Assembly: GCA_019746355.1 (NCBI GenBank)
Contig: JAIESC010000147.1
Coordinates: forward strand, 1-56,632
Direction: 5' to 3'
Length of the DNA: 56,632 bases
Source of the DNA: Xanthobacteraceae bacterium
Lineage (GTDB): Bacteria > Pseudomonadota > Alphaproteobacteria > Rhizobiales > Xanthobacteraceae
In this document: piece after piece, positions 43,700 through 51,091 of the stretch
How the letters are laid out: each line of letters opens with the position of its first letter
Numbering within the stretch: the stretch's first letter is position 1
The notes under the pieces: model-generated
The model's input: only the letters and a program-made list of their open reading frames with translations
The model's database searches: none
What the model was told of the DNA's origin: nothing
Program-made: the position numbers and the translations under genes

Positions 43700-44836
43700 A
43701 TGCGGCGAAGCACGACAAGAATCATCACCACCCACACCGGCAGCCTGCCGCGGCCGGCCAATGTGGTGGAACAGCTTCTGGCCGAGAAGAAGGGCGATGC
43801 CGACCGGCACGCCTTCAACGTCGCGGTGCGCGAGGCTGTCAACGACGTGATCGCCAGGCAGCGCGCCGCCGGCATCGACATCGTCAACGACGGCGAGCAG
43901 GGCCGCACCGACTACACGGTTCACGTCGTCGATCGCCTCACCGGTTTCGAAGGCCAGTCCACGCCGCCGCTCGGCCACGGCGAGCCGGAGTTTCCGGAGC
44001 TTGCCGAGCTGCTCAAGCAATTCGCCTCGCCGTTCCAGCATCGGCCGGCCTGCTCGGGTCCCGTGGCGTGGAAGGATTTCGCCGCAGCCGAGGCCGACAT
44101 CGCCCGTGCCAAGGCCGGCATGGTGAAGGCCGGCGTCGAGGAATACTTCATGACCTCGCCGTCGCCCGGCCAGATCGCCCGCTACCTGAAGAACCACTAT
44201 TACAAGACCGATGAGGAATACCTCTTCGCGCTCGCCGACGTGATGAAGCGCGAATACAAGGCGATCGTCGACGCGGGCTTCATCGTGCAGCTCGACTGTC
44301 CCGATCTGGCGATGTCCTACGCACTCTATCCCGGCATCAGCCTCGCCGATTACCGCAAGATCATCGCCATGAACGTCGAGGCGCTGAACACCGCGATCAA
44401 GGATATTCCCGCCGACCGCATGCGCATGCACGTGTGCTGGGGCTCGACGCTCGGCCCGCATCACGGCGACATCCCGCTCAAGCACATCGTCGATATCGTG
44501 CTGAAGGCGAAGCCGATGGCGGTGTCGTTCCCCGGCGCCAATCCCCGCCATGGTCACGAATGGAAGGTTTGGCAGGACGTGAAGCTGCCGGACGGCAAGG
44601 CGATCATTCCGGGCGTGATCGACTCCACGTCGAACTTCGTCGAGCATCCGGAGCTGGTCGCCGACCGCATCGTGCAATACGCCAATGCCGTGGGCCGCGA
44701 GAACGTCATCGCCGGCGTCGATTGCGGCTTCGGCACCTTCGCCGGCCGCGTGCAGGTCGACACCAAGATCGTCTGGATGAAGCTTGCCTCGCTCGCCGAA
44801 GGCGCGCGGCTCGCGTCGAAGCAGTTGTGGAATTAG
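43700..44836 (+). CDS. Short MetE-like (cobalamin-independent methionine synthase II) protein
   Basis: The 378-residue protein corresponds to the C-terminal catalytic half of MetE only. It starts at THTGSLPRP, the usual first strand, and keeps the zinc ligands in MHVCWGS (His-x-Cys) and GVDCGFG, with glutamate-rich strands between. Proteins of this size include archaeal-type core methionine synthases, epoxyalkane:coenzyme M transferase and uncharacterised methyltransferases. It is preceded by GGGAGGAAAAAAG and stands alone, divergent from soxC. The methyl donor and acceptor are unknown. Confidence 0.87.
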   Translation: MRRSTTRIITTHTGSLPRPANVVEQLLAEKKGDADRHAFNVAVREAVNDVIARQRAAGIDIVNDGEQGRTDYTVHVVDRLTGFEGQSTPPLGHGEPEFPELAELLKQFASPFQHRPACSGPVAWKDFAAAEADIARAKAGMVKAGVEEYFMTSPSPGQIARYLKNHYYKTDEEYLFALADVMKREYKAIVDAGFIVQLDCPDLAMSYALYPGISLADYRKIIAMNVEALNTAIKDIPADRMRMHVCWGSTLGPHHGDIPLKHIVDIVLKAKPMAVSFPGANPRHGHEWKVWQDVKLPDGKAIIPGVIDSTSNFVEHPELVADRIVQYANAVGRENVIAGVDCGFGTFAGRVQVDTKIVWMKLASLAEGARLASKQLWN

Positions 44837-44855
44837 CCGGCCGTTTTGCTCCGGC

Positions 44856-44958
44856 GTCATTCCGGGGCGCGCCGAAGGCGCGAGCCCGGAATCCAGATGC
44901 ATATTCGGAGTTTGTAACTGGATTCCGGGCTCGCCGCTTCGCGGCGCCCCGGAATGAC
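44856..44958. repeat. Dispersed palindromic repeat, copy 4
   Basis: GTCATTCCGGGG (44856 on) and CCCCGGAATGAC (to 44958) are perfect ends, with inner arms GCCCGGAATCCAG and CTGGATTCCGGGC. It separates the convergent MetE-like and alkaline phosphatase genes. Confidence 0.85.
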
Positions 44959-44979
44959 GGCAGAGCGAGTGGAGCGTCG

Positions 44980-46725
44980 CTAGTCGCGGTGGCCCAACCC
45001 GAGCGCCTCGGCCATCACCCGGAACACCTCGGTGTTGTCCATCTGGCCGCGCACGCGCTCGCTGCCCGGTCCGCTCGCGGTCAGGACCACGTCCTCGCCG
45101 GAGTGCACGCTGTCGGCGAGATACTTCGGCAGATTGCCGAGCCGCAGCATCGCGCCGGGCGCGTTGCGATACTTGTCATTCGCCTCGAAGGTGCGCGGCT
45201 CGGGCGCGGTCGGGTCGTTCGGGCCGTCCATCTTCGGCCGGAACGTCTCGTCATAGCCCGGCGATGATGCGGAGAAGATCGCAAGCCTGCGGCCCACATC
45301 GACGCGCGACGGATAGCCGTCCTTGTCCGGCGCGGGATAGCTCGGGAATTTGGCCTCGTTGTAGGTCCGCACGCGGTCGCGCAGCGGCACGTTCGGGACC
45401 GTCGTCATGTTGTCGTCGATGGTGCCGATCAGGCTGACCGGATGGCTGTGATCGGCCACCACCAGGATCAGGGTGTCGTCGCCGCGCTTTTGCGCCCAGT
45501 CCTTCGCGAGCTTGACCGCATTGTCGAGCATGATCGTGTCGTAGACCGCGCGCTCCATGTCGAGGGCATGGCTGTAGCGGTCGATCAGGCCCGACTCGAC
45601 CATCAGGAAGAAGCCTTTGTCGTTGCGCGCCAGCACGTCGAGTGCGGCCTGTAGCTGTTCGGTCAGGTCGGGCTGCTCGGGAAAGCGCTTCACCGTGCCG
45701 CCCTTGAGGAATCGCCGGTCGAGCACGCCGTCCATCGCGCCAGTGTGGAACAGGCCGAGCAGCCTGGTCGTGCCGGACGCTGAGGCCGCAGCCGACATCT
45801 CCGGGCCGGTCTGTGCCACCGCGTAGCCCGCTTCGCGGAACTTTTTGATGAAGTCGGCGTCGTCCCTGCGTCGTGCGCCGGGCACGCCGACCGGCAGGAA
45901 GTTCGCCGAGCCGCCGCCCATCAGCACCTCGGGCTTGAAGGCGAAGAACTGCTCGACGATCTGGTCGAACATGGCGCGCCGCCTTGTGTGCGCGATCATC
46001 GCCGCGGGCGTCGCATCCTCGATCTCGGTGTTGGTGACGACGCCGACGGCCAAGCCGTGCCGCCGCTTCACCAGGCTCGCGATGGTCTCGACCCGCGGAT
46101 CGTCGAACGGGCTCCCGGTGCGGTCGGCGTAGACGCCCATCGCATTGGTCGCCGCCTTGTGGCCGGTGGAATAGGCGCTCGCTGAATTGGCCGAGTCGGT
46201 GATGATCGAATCGGTCCCTGCGGTTGAAACCAGCGCCATGTGCGGCATCTCGTCCATGGCGAGCTTGCCGCCTGCCTTGCCCTCGGTGATGCCTTTCGAA
46301 AGATGCCGCGCCGCGACCCGATGCGCGAGCGACATGCCGTCGCCGATGAACAGGATCACATTCTTCGCCCGGCGCGGCCCGGTCTCGTAGACCGTCCAGG
46401 TCCCCTCGCGCGTGTTGGTGCCGTCGCTCGCCTGCACGCGGTAGCTGCCGGGCTTCTGCAGCATGACGTCGCGCAGCACGATCGCCGACTGGTCCTTGCT
46501 GTCCTCGCGCTCGATGAACTCCGCGGCCTTGCCGAATACGGCGACATAGTCTGCGCCGTTGACCGTCACCTTCACCTGATGGGGCGAAAGCTTGCCGGCG
46601 AACTCGACCTTGAAGTCGAATTTGGCACCGGAAAGGATCTCGGCGCGATCGATCGGGTAGATGGTCTGGGAATGGGCGGTGGAGGCCGCGATCAGGATCG
46701 CGGCGGAAGCAAACAGCAGGCGCAT
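44980..46725 (-). CDS. Alkaline phosphatase (PhoA-like superfamily)
   Basis: The ATG at 46725 gives 581 residues with a signal peptide cleaved near AHSQT. The metal ligand Asp129 lies in ILFIGDGMS and the phosphorylated nucleophile Ser178 in TDSANSASAYSTG. The later EIEDATPAAMIAHT, ESGLIDRYSHALDMERA and VVADHSHP supply the remaining zinc and magnesium ligands. About 110 residues before the catalytic domain form a beta-rich N-terminal extension. A Pho-box-like site and a hairpin covering the GAGG ribosome site lie just upstream. A PhoD-type phosphatase gene is its neighbour. Confidence 0.92.
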   Translation of the reverse strand: MRLLFASAAILIAASTAHSQTIYPIDRAEILSGAKFDFKVEFAGKLSPHQVKVTVNGADYVAVFGKAAEFIEREDSKDQSAIVLRDVMLQKPGSYRVQASDGTNTREGTWTVYETGPRRAKNVILFIGDGMSLAHRVAARHLSKGITEGKAGGKLAMDEMPHMALVSTAGTDSIITDSANSASAYSTGHKAATNAMGVYADRTGSPFDDPRVETIASLVKRRHGLAVGVVTNTEIEDATPAAMIAHTRRRAMFDQIVEQFFAFKPEVLMGGGSANFLPVGVPGARRRDDADFIKKFREAGYAVAQTGPEMSAAASASGTTRLLGLFHTGAMDGVLDRRFLKGGTVKRFPEQPDLTEQLQAALDVLARNDKGFFLMVESGLIDRYSHALDMERAVYDTIMLDNAVKLAKDWAQKRGDDTLILVVADHSHPVSLIGTIDDNMTTVPNVPLRDRVRTYNEAKFPSYPAPDKDGYPSRVDVGRRLAIFSASSPGYDETFRPKMDGPNDPTAPEPRTFEANDKYRNAPGAMLRLGNLPKYLADSVHSGEDVVLTASGPGSERVRGQMDNTEVFRVMAEALGLGHRD

Positions 46726-46731
46726 GGGCTC

Positions 46732-46761
46732 AATCCTCGGGCGCGTGGCCGCCCGAGGATT
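46732..46761 (-). promoter_or_regulatory. 5' hairpin covering the alkaline phosphatase ribosome binding site
   Basis: CGCCCGAGGATT and AATCCTCGGGCG form a perfect 12-bp stem with a 6-base loop directly before the start codon. The GAGG ribosome site (46735-46738, 9 bases before ATG) is entirely inside the downstream arm, so the hairpin should hide it until opened. Translational control is inferred from sequence only. Confidence 0.6.
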
Positions 46762-46772
46762 AGGCTGCATTT

Positions 46773-46790
46773 GTGACAGTGCGATTGCAA
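46773..46790 (-). promoter_or_regulatory. Weak Pho-box candidate upstream of alkaline phosphatase
   Basis: On the minus strand TTGCAAT and CTGTCAC begin 11 bp apart, the spacing of PhoB half-sites (consensus CTGTCAT). The second matches six of seven bases, the first four of seven. It lies about 50-65 bp before the start codon. Confidence 0.35.
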
Positions 46791-46801
46791 CTCTCTTCAG
46801 C

Positions 46802-46881
46802 GTCATTCCGGGGCGCGCCGATAGGCGCGAGCCCGGAATCCAGACCAGTAGTAATTTCGCTGCGCGGCGCGCCGGAATGAC
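46802..46881. repeat. Dispersed palindromic repeat, copy 5 (shortened)
   Basis: GTCATTCCGGGGCGCGCC (46802 on) and GGCGCGCCGGAATGAC (to 46881) keep the ends, but only one inner arm (CCCGGAATCCAG) remains; its partner is missing. It lies between the two phosphatase genes. Confidence 0.8.
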
Positions 46882-46890
46882 CGCGTTTGG

Positions 46891-48465
46891 CTAGATGCGC
46901 CGAACAACCGGCCCGCGGGTCCAGCGCAGGAGCTTCGGCTCGATCCGCGTCGACCACAGATTGCGGTCGTTCACGTCCTTGAGCGTGACCGTCATCACCT
47001 CGGTCGCGCCGTCGATCTCGATATGGCCGAAGAATTGCAAGCCGAAGCAGGGTGCCAGATTCTCGCCTTGCTCGGCGCTGCAGCCGTTCTGGTACATCAC
47101 CTGCGGCCCGAAGGTGTTGTCGAGCTCGCCCGGCCCCCAGGTTCCGGCGTGCAGCGGCCCGGAGATGAACTCCCAGAACGGCTCGAAGTCCTGGAAGACG
47201 GCGCGGTTCGGATCGTAGTAGTGCGCCGCCGTGTAATGCATGTCGGCGGTGATCCAAACCGTGTTGCGGACGCCGGCATGCTTGATGAAGGCAAGGATTT
47301 CCGCGATCTCGTGCTCGCGGCCCACCGGTGCGCCGTCGCCCTGCGCCACCGCGTCAGAGCTCACGACCGATAGCGGCATGTCGGCGGCGATGATCTTCCA
47401 CGTGGCATTGGAATGCGTGAGCTCGCGCTTCAGCCACTCGCGTTGCGCCGCGCCGAGGATGGGGCACTCCGGCCCCATCGTTGCGTCGATGCTGTTCGGC
47501 CCGCGATAGCTTCGCATGTCGAGCATGAACACATCGAGCAGCGGACCGTACGAGATTTTTCGATAGATGCGGCCGGTCTCGGCCTGGGTCTGGCGCACCG
47601 GCATGTACTCGCAGAACGCGCGGCGGCCGTGCGCGGCGAGCAGCGATGCATTGGTGTGGTCGTAGTCCGAGCGATCCTGGCCCGGCCACCAGTCGTTGGT
47701 GACCTCGTGATCGTCCCACTGCGCGAAGACCGGCACCTCGGCGTTGAAGCGGAGCATGTTCTGGTCGAGCAGATTGTATTTGTAGTTGCCGCGGAAGTCG
47801 GCCACCGATCTTGCGATGTGCGCCTTCTCCTCGGTGATGATGTTCTTCCAGACTTCGCCGTTCGGCAGCTTCTGCTCGCGCTCGATCGGGCAGTCGGCAT
47901 AGATGCTGTCGCCGGAGTGGATGAAGAAGTCCGGCCGGCTCTTCAGCATCGTCGCGTAGCTGCGCATGCCGCCGCGCGCCTCGTCGATGCCCCAGCCCTG
48001 GCCCGCGGTGTCGCCGGACCAGACGAACGACACCGAACGGGCGTCGCCCGGCGCGGTGCGAAAGCGTCCGACCTGCGCCTCGCTCGAAATGGTCGGCGCG
48101 GCCAGGTCCTCGAATCGCACGCGATAGAAGATGTCCTGACCCGCCGGGAGACTCTCCAACAAGGCCTTGGCGGTGAAATCGCTCTCCGGCAGCGCGTCGA
48201 TCGCGACCGCGCTGCGGATGTCCTTGAAGCTGTCGGTGGTCGCGGCCTCGACCACCATGCGCGACGGCCGGTCGGCGCGCGCCCACACGATTGCGGAATC
48301 CGTCGAGACGTCGCCCGACTGAATTCCGTGCGTGATCTGCGGCCGGCTTGCGGCGTAACTCAGATGCGGCTTGGCGATGGTTCCGGCGGTTGCGAGGGTT
48401 GTGGCCGATACCGCCCGGGCGAGAAACGTGCGGCGTGTAAGCAGCGTGCGCGAGCTTGCGACCAT
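46891..48465 (-). CDS. phoD: Alkaline phosphatase D (PhoD-type metallophosphoesterase)
   Basis: The 524-residue protein starts with a twin-arginine signal (LLTRRTFLARAV) and has the PhoD N-terminal domain (GIQSGDVSTDSAIVWARADRP) and the metallophosphatase domain: FVWSGDTAG, PDFFIHSGDSIYADC, WDDHEVTNDWWPGQD, VFMLDMRSYRG and WITADMHYTAAHYYD, which carry the iron and calcium ligands. It is exported folded by Tat and releases phosphate from esters. A three-unit Pho-box-like array lies 44-72 bp upstream. It is followed by the PhoA-like gene on the same strand. Confidence 0.94.
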   Translation of the reverse strand: MVASSRTLLTRRTFLARAVSATTLATAGTIAKPHLSYAASRPQITHGIQSGDVSTDSAIVWARADRPSRMVVEAATTDSFKDIRSAVAIDALPESDFTAKALLESLPAGQDIFYRVRFEDLAAPTISSEAQVGRFRTAPGDARSVSFVWSGDTAGQGWGIDEARGGMRSYATMLKSRPDFFIHSGDSIYADCPIEREQKLPNGEVWKNIITEEKAHIARSVADFRGNYKYNLLDQNMLRFNAEVPVFAQWDDHEVTNDWWPGQDRSDYDHTNASLLAAHGRRAFCEYMPVRQTQAETGRIYRKISYGPLLDVFMLDMRSYRGPNSIDATMGPECPILGAAQREWLKRELTHSNATWKIIAADMPLSVVSSDAVAQGDGAPVGREHEIAEILAFIKHAGVRNTVWITADMHYTAAHYYDPNRAVFQDFEPFWEFISGPLHAGTWGPGELDNTFGPQVMYQNGCSAEQGENLAPCFGLQFFGHIEIDGATEVMTVTLKDVNDRNLWSTRIEPKLLRWTRGPVVRRI

Positions 48466-48508
48466 CGGACCTCCGCCGTCGATTCGCGGCGGACAATGCC
48501 GATGGTGT

Positions 48509-48537
48509 TTGACAGCGACTCGACTCTTCTGCGACAG
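48509..48537 (-). promoter_or_regulatory. Pho-box candidate upstream of phoD
   Basis: Read on the minus strand, CTGTCGC (48537-48531), GAGTCGA (48526-48520) and CTGTCAA (48515-48509) recur every 11 bp, the periodicity of PhoB half-sites (consensus CTGTCAT). The outer two share CTGTC exactly; the middle one keeps only GTC. Position and gene product agree with phosphate-starvation control. Confidence 0.5.
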
Positions 48538-48627
48538 CCGGATGACTCGCGCGGCGGCGCGATGGATATTTCGCGGCGTTAAGAAGTGTTAACGAGGGCG
48601 CTGCAGATTTCGCCACAAAAAAGGCGA

Positions 48628-49122
48628 TCAGTTGGTCTCAGGCGCGCCGATCCTGCGCAATCCCAGCCGCGCCGTGTCGTTGTTCGGATCCTCGCTCAGC
48701 ACCAGCCGGTAATCGTCGGCCGCCCGGCGGAGCTGGCCGGTCGCGGCGTAGAGCTGCGCGCGGATCAGCAACAGTTGCTGCTTGCGCTCCGGGCCGGGCG
48801 TGTGCAGCCGCAGGCTTTCGGTGATGTCGGAGATGCCGCGCGTCGCATCCTGCGCGGTCTCGAGCACGGCCCAGCGCCGGAAGGAGGCATGCCCGCGCTG
48901 CGCCAGCGCCTGTCCGCGCATCTCCCTCGTCGCCGATGCATCGTTGATGATCTTGTCGCAGAGCTCAGTGAGCTGGTCGAGCTGGCTCAATCGCAGCGCG
49001 GCGATCGATTCCTCGAAGCAGGTGCTGATTCTCTGAAGCGGCTGTCCCTTCGCCGCCGGCATGGCCGCAATCGCAAGCAGCACGCAACAGGTCGCGGCAG
49101 CCCCGAACCGTCGCCTGGCCAT
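48628..49122 (-). CDS. Small secreted helical (TPR-like) protein, function unknown
   Basis: The ATG at 49122 after AAGGGA gives 164 residues with a signal peptide cleaved near AAKGQP. The mature part is made of helix pairs with a TPR-like rhythm (RGQALAQRGHASFRRW, LLLIRAQLYAATGQLRRAADDYRLVLSEDPNNDTARL). The last segment matches a standard TPR unit. No catalytic motif is visible. It lies 19 bp downstream of the ABC permease gene but need not share its function. Confidence 0.75.
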   Translation of the reverse strand: MARRRFGAAATCCVLLAIAAMPAAKGQPLQRISTCFEESIAALRLSQLDQLTELCDKIINDASATREMRGQALAQRGHASFRRWAVLETAQDATRGISDITESLRLHTPGPERKQQLLLIRAQLYAATGQLRRAADDYRLVLSEDPNNDTARLGLRRIGAPETN

Positions 49123-49141
49123 TCCCAGTCCCTTTCGCGAA

Positions 49142-49933
49142 TCACCCCTTCGCCATCCGCACCATACCCCAACGCTGCACGGTTGCCTTCTCGATCGAGC
49201 CGAACACCAGCCGCTCGAACGCAAACCCGATGCCGCCGATGACCACGAGCGAGGCGAGCATCAGGTCGGCGTTCAGGAATTCCTTGGCGTCGAAGATCAC
49301 CCAGCCGAGCCCCCAGTCGGAGGCGGCGAGGAATTCCGCGCCGATCACCGCGATCCAGGCGCGCAGGAACGACTGCCGCAGCCCGGTGATGATGAAGGGG
49401 GCCGCGCCCGGCACCATCACCTTCCAGAACAGCGCGTTTTCGTCGGCCCCCATCGCGCCTGCGGCGCGCAGCCACAGCGGGTTGACCGCGCGCACCCCCG
49501 ACCAGGTGTTGAGCAGCATCGGGAACAGCGCCGCGTAGAACACGATCAGGATCGCCACCGTGTTGCCGAGCCCGAACCACAGGATGAACACCGGCACCCA
49601 GGCGAGCGAAGGGATCGGCATCAGCGCGCTGACCAGCGGCATGAAGAAATTCTCGACCGGCTTGAAGCGGCCCATCAGGATGCCGAGCGGGATGCCGACG
49701 ACGATGGCGATGCCGAGCCCGCACAGCACGCGGTAGAGCGTGCCTGTCGCATGCGCGATCATGCTGCCGTCCATCAGCGAGGCGATGAGCGCGTGCCACA
49801 CCTTCGGCAGCGTCGGCATCAGCGCCGGCGGGAAATAACCGGTGCGTGCGATCGCCTCATAGATGGCGAGCAGCGCAACGATGGTCACGGTGGCGCGCAG
49901 CGCCGAGCGGGCGCGGTCGGAAAGCGCGATCAT
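49142..49933 (-). CDS. ABC transporter permease, NitT/TauT (SsuC/TauC) type
   Basis: The ATG at 49933 overlaps the stop of the upstream permease (ATGA) and gives 263 residues with about six membrane helices. The coupling motif for the ATPase is present (GAMGADENALFWKVMVPGAAP), and the core LGILMGRFKPVENFFMPLVS is typical for BPD_transp_1 proteins of this group. Longer in-frame extension upstream is a shadow of the other permease. With its partner it should form a heterodimeric membrane channel. No ATPase or binding protein is adjacent. Confidence 0.92.
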   Translation of the reverse strand: MIALSDRARSALRATVTIVALLAIYEAIARTGYFPPALMPTLPKVWHALIASLMDGSMIAHATGTLYRVLCGLGIAIVVGIPLGILMGRFKPVENFFMPLVSALMPIPSLAWVPVFILWFGLGNTVAILIVFYAALFPMLLNTWSGVRAVNPLWLRAAGAMGADENALFWKVMVPGAAPFIITGLRQSFLRAWIAVIGAEFLAASDWGLGWVIFDAKEFLNADLMLASLVVIGGIGFAFERLVFGSIEKATVQRWGMVRMAKG

Positions 49934-50754
49934 CGGACCATCCCCCAGCGCATCACGGTGTACTCCTCGAGCTTCTGGAACACGAATTTTTCCAGGACAA
50001 CGCCGAGCACCGCGATGACGAACACGCCGGCCAGCATCACGTCGGTGTTGAGGAACTCGCGCGCGCCGAAGATCATCCAGCCGAGGCCCCACGGCACAGC
50101 GGCGAGCATCTCGATGCCGACCAGGATGCGCCAGGCCTGCGCGAGGCCAAGCCGTAAGCCGCCGAGGATATAGGGCAGGGCACCGGGCACGATCACCTTG
50201 ACGAACAGCCGCTTGTCGTCCGCGCCCATCGCCTGCGCCGAGCGCACCCAGATTTCCTTCACCGCCTTCACGCCGGTCCAGGTGTTGAAGATGATCGGGA
50301 ACGCCGAGACGAACGCGACCAGCAGCACCGCCGACTTGTTGCCGAGCCCGAACCACAGGAGAAACAGCGGCGCATAGGCGAGGCCCGGAATCGGCGCGAG
50401 GATGCTGACCAGCGGCAGGAAGATGTCCTCGATGCGTCGCGACCGGCCCATCAGGATGCCGAGCGCCACGCCGATGGCGGCGGCGAGCGCAAAGCCGGTC
50501 AACAGCCGCAGGATCGTGTCGAGCGCGTGGTGCGGCAGGATGCCGTTGGCGGTGAGCCTCACGAACGTCTCGGCGACGGTGACCAGCGACGGGAAAAGCT
50601 TGGCGGGAAACACGCCGGCCCGCGCCACGATCTCCCACAGGCCGAGCACCACGACGAACGGGAAGGCGTTGCGGACGATGATGCGCCAGCGCGCGTTTTC
50701 ATTCGATGCGGCGTGGGCTGCGACGGCTGCAGGTGTGGCGGTCGTGTCGGCCAT
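49930..50754 (-). CDS. ABC transporter permease, NitT/TauT (SsuC/TauC) type
   Basis: The ATG at 50754 gives 274 residues; about 35 upstream in-frame codons have no family content. It has an N-terminal tail of about 30 residues, then roughly six membrane helices with LGILMGRSRRIEDIFLPLVS and the ATPase-coupling motif AMGADDKRLFVKVIVPGALP. It closely parallels the downstream permease, so the two likely arose by duplication and work as a heterodimer. The only matching ATPase in the window is at 25574-26332. Confidence 0.92.
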   Translation of the reverse strand: MADTTATPAAVAAHAASNENARWRIIVRNAFPFVVVLGLWEIVARAGVFPAKLFPSLVTVAETFVRLTANGILPHHALDTILRLLTGFALAAAIGVALGILMGRSRRIEDIFLPLVSILAPIPGLAYAPLFLLWFGLGNKSAVLLVAFVSAFPIIFNTWTGVKAVKEIWVRSAQAMGADDKRLFVKVIVPGALPYILGGLRLGLAQAWRILVGIEMLAAVPWGLGWMIFGAREFLNTDVMLAGVFVIAVLGVVLEKFVFQKLEEYTVMRWGMVR

Positions 50755-50826
50755 GATCTGGAGGATAGGTCGATCCGGTGAAGGCCCACAAGTCGGGTTC
50801 CTGACGCGGGGCGGCTCTCTCCGCGC

Positions 50827-50961
50827 GTGTCCCGGATGCGGTGCCGCGTGAGTGCGAAGCACGAACGGTGCACCGCTGATCCGGGACCGTCACGGACACC
50901 ATTTCTGGAACGGCCCCGGATCAGCGATGCACCGCTCCGCGCTGCATCGCATCCGGGGCAC
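50827..50961. repeat. Palindromic repeat (GTGTCCCGGATGCG type) in a 337-bp gene-free gap
   Basis: GTGTCCCGGATGCG (50827-50840) and CGCATCCGGGGCAC (50948-50961) match as an inverted repeat with one mismatch, and inner arms with CGCTGATCCGGG and CCCCGGATCAGCG continue the fold. It occupies most of the 50755-51091 gap between the divergent permease and MetE-like genes; nothing else is recognised there except a GGAGGAG ribosome site near 51081. Confidence 0.8.
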
Positions 50962-51091
50962 GAGGGCTGCGGTTTGGGCAACGGCCCATCCGTCCTCGAG
51001 ATCGTTTGCGGCGCGCATCGCCGCAGTTCAATTCACCGCGCCGCTCGCCTATCCTCACCCCACAAAAAATCGATCCGCAGGGAGGAGTTTC

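Noticed and set aside
46726..46806. N-terminal extension of the alkaline phosphatase
   Set aside because: It begins inside a palindromic repeat and spans the leader hairpin; the signal peptide starts at 46725 behind a properly spaced GAGG.
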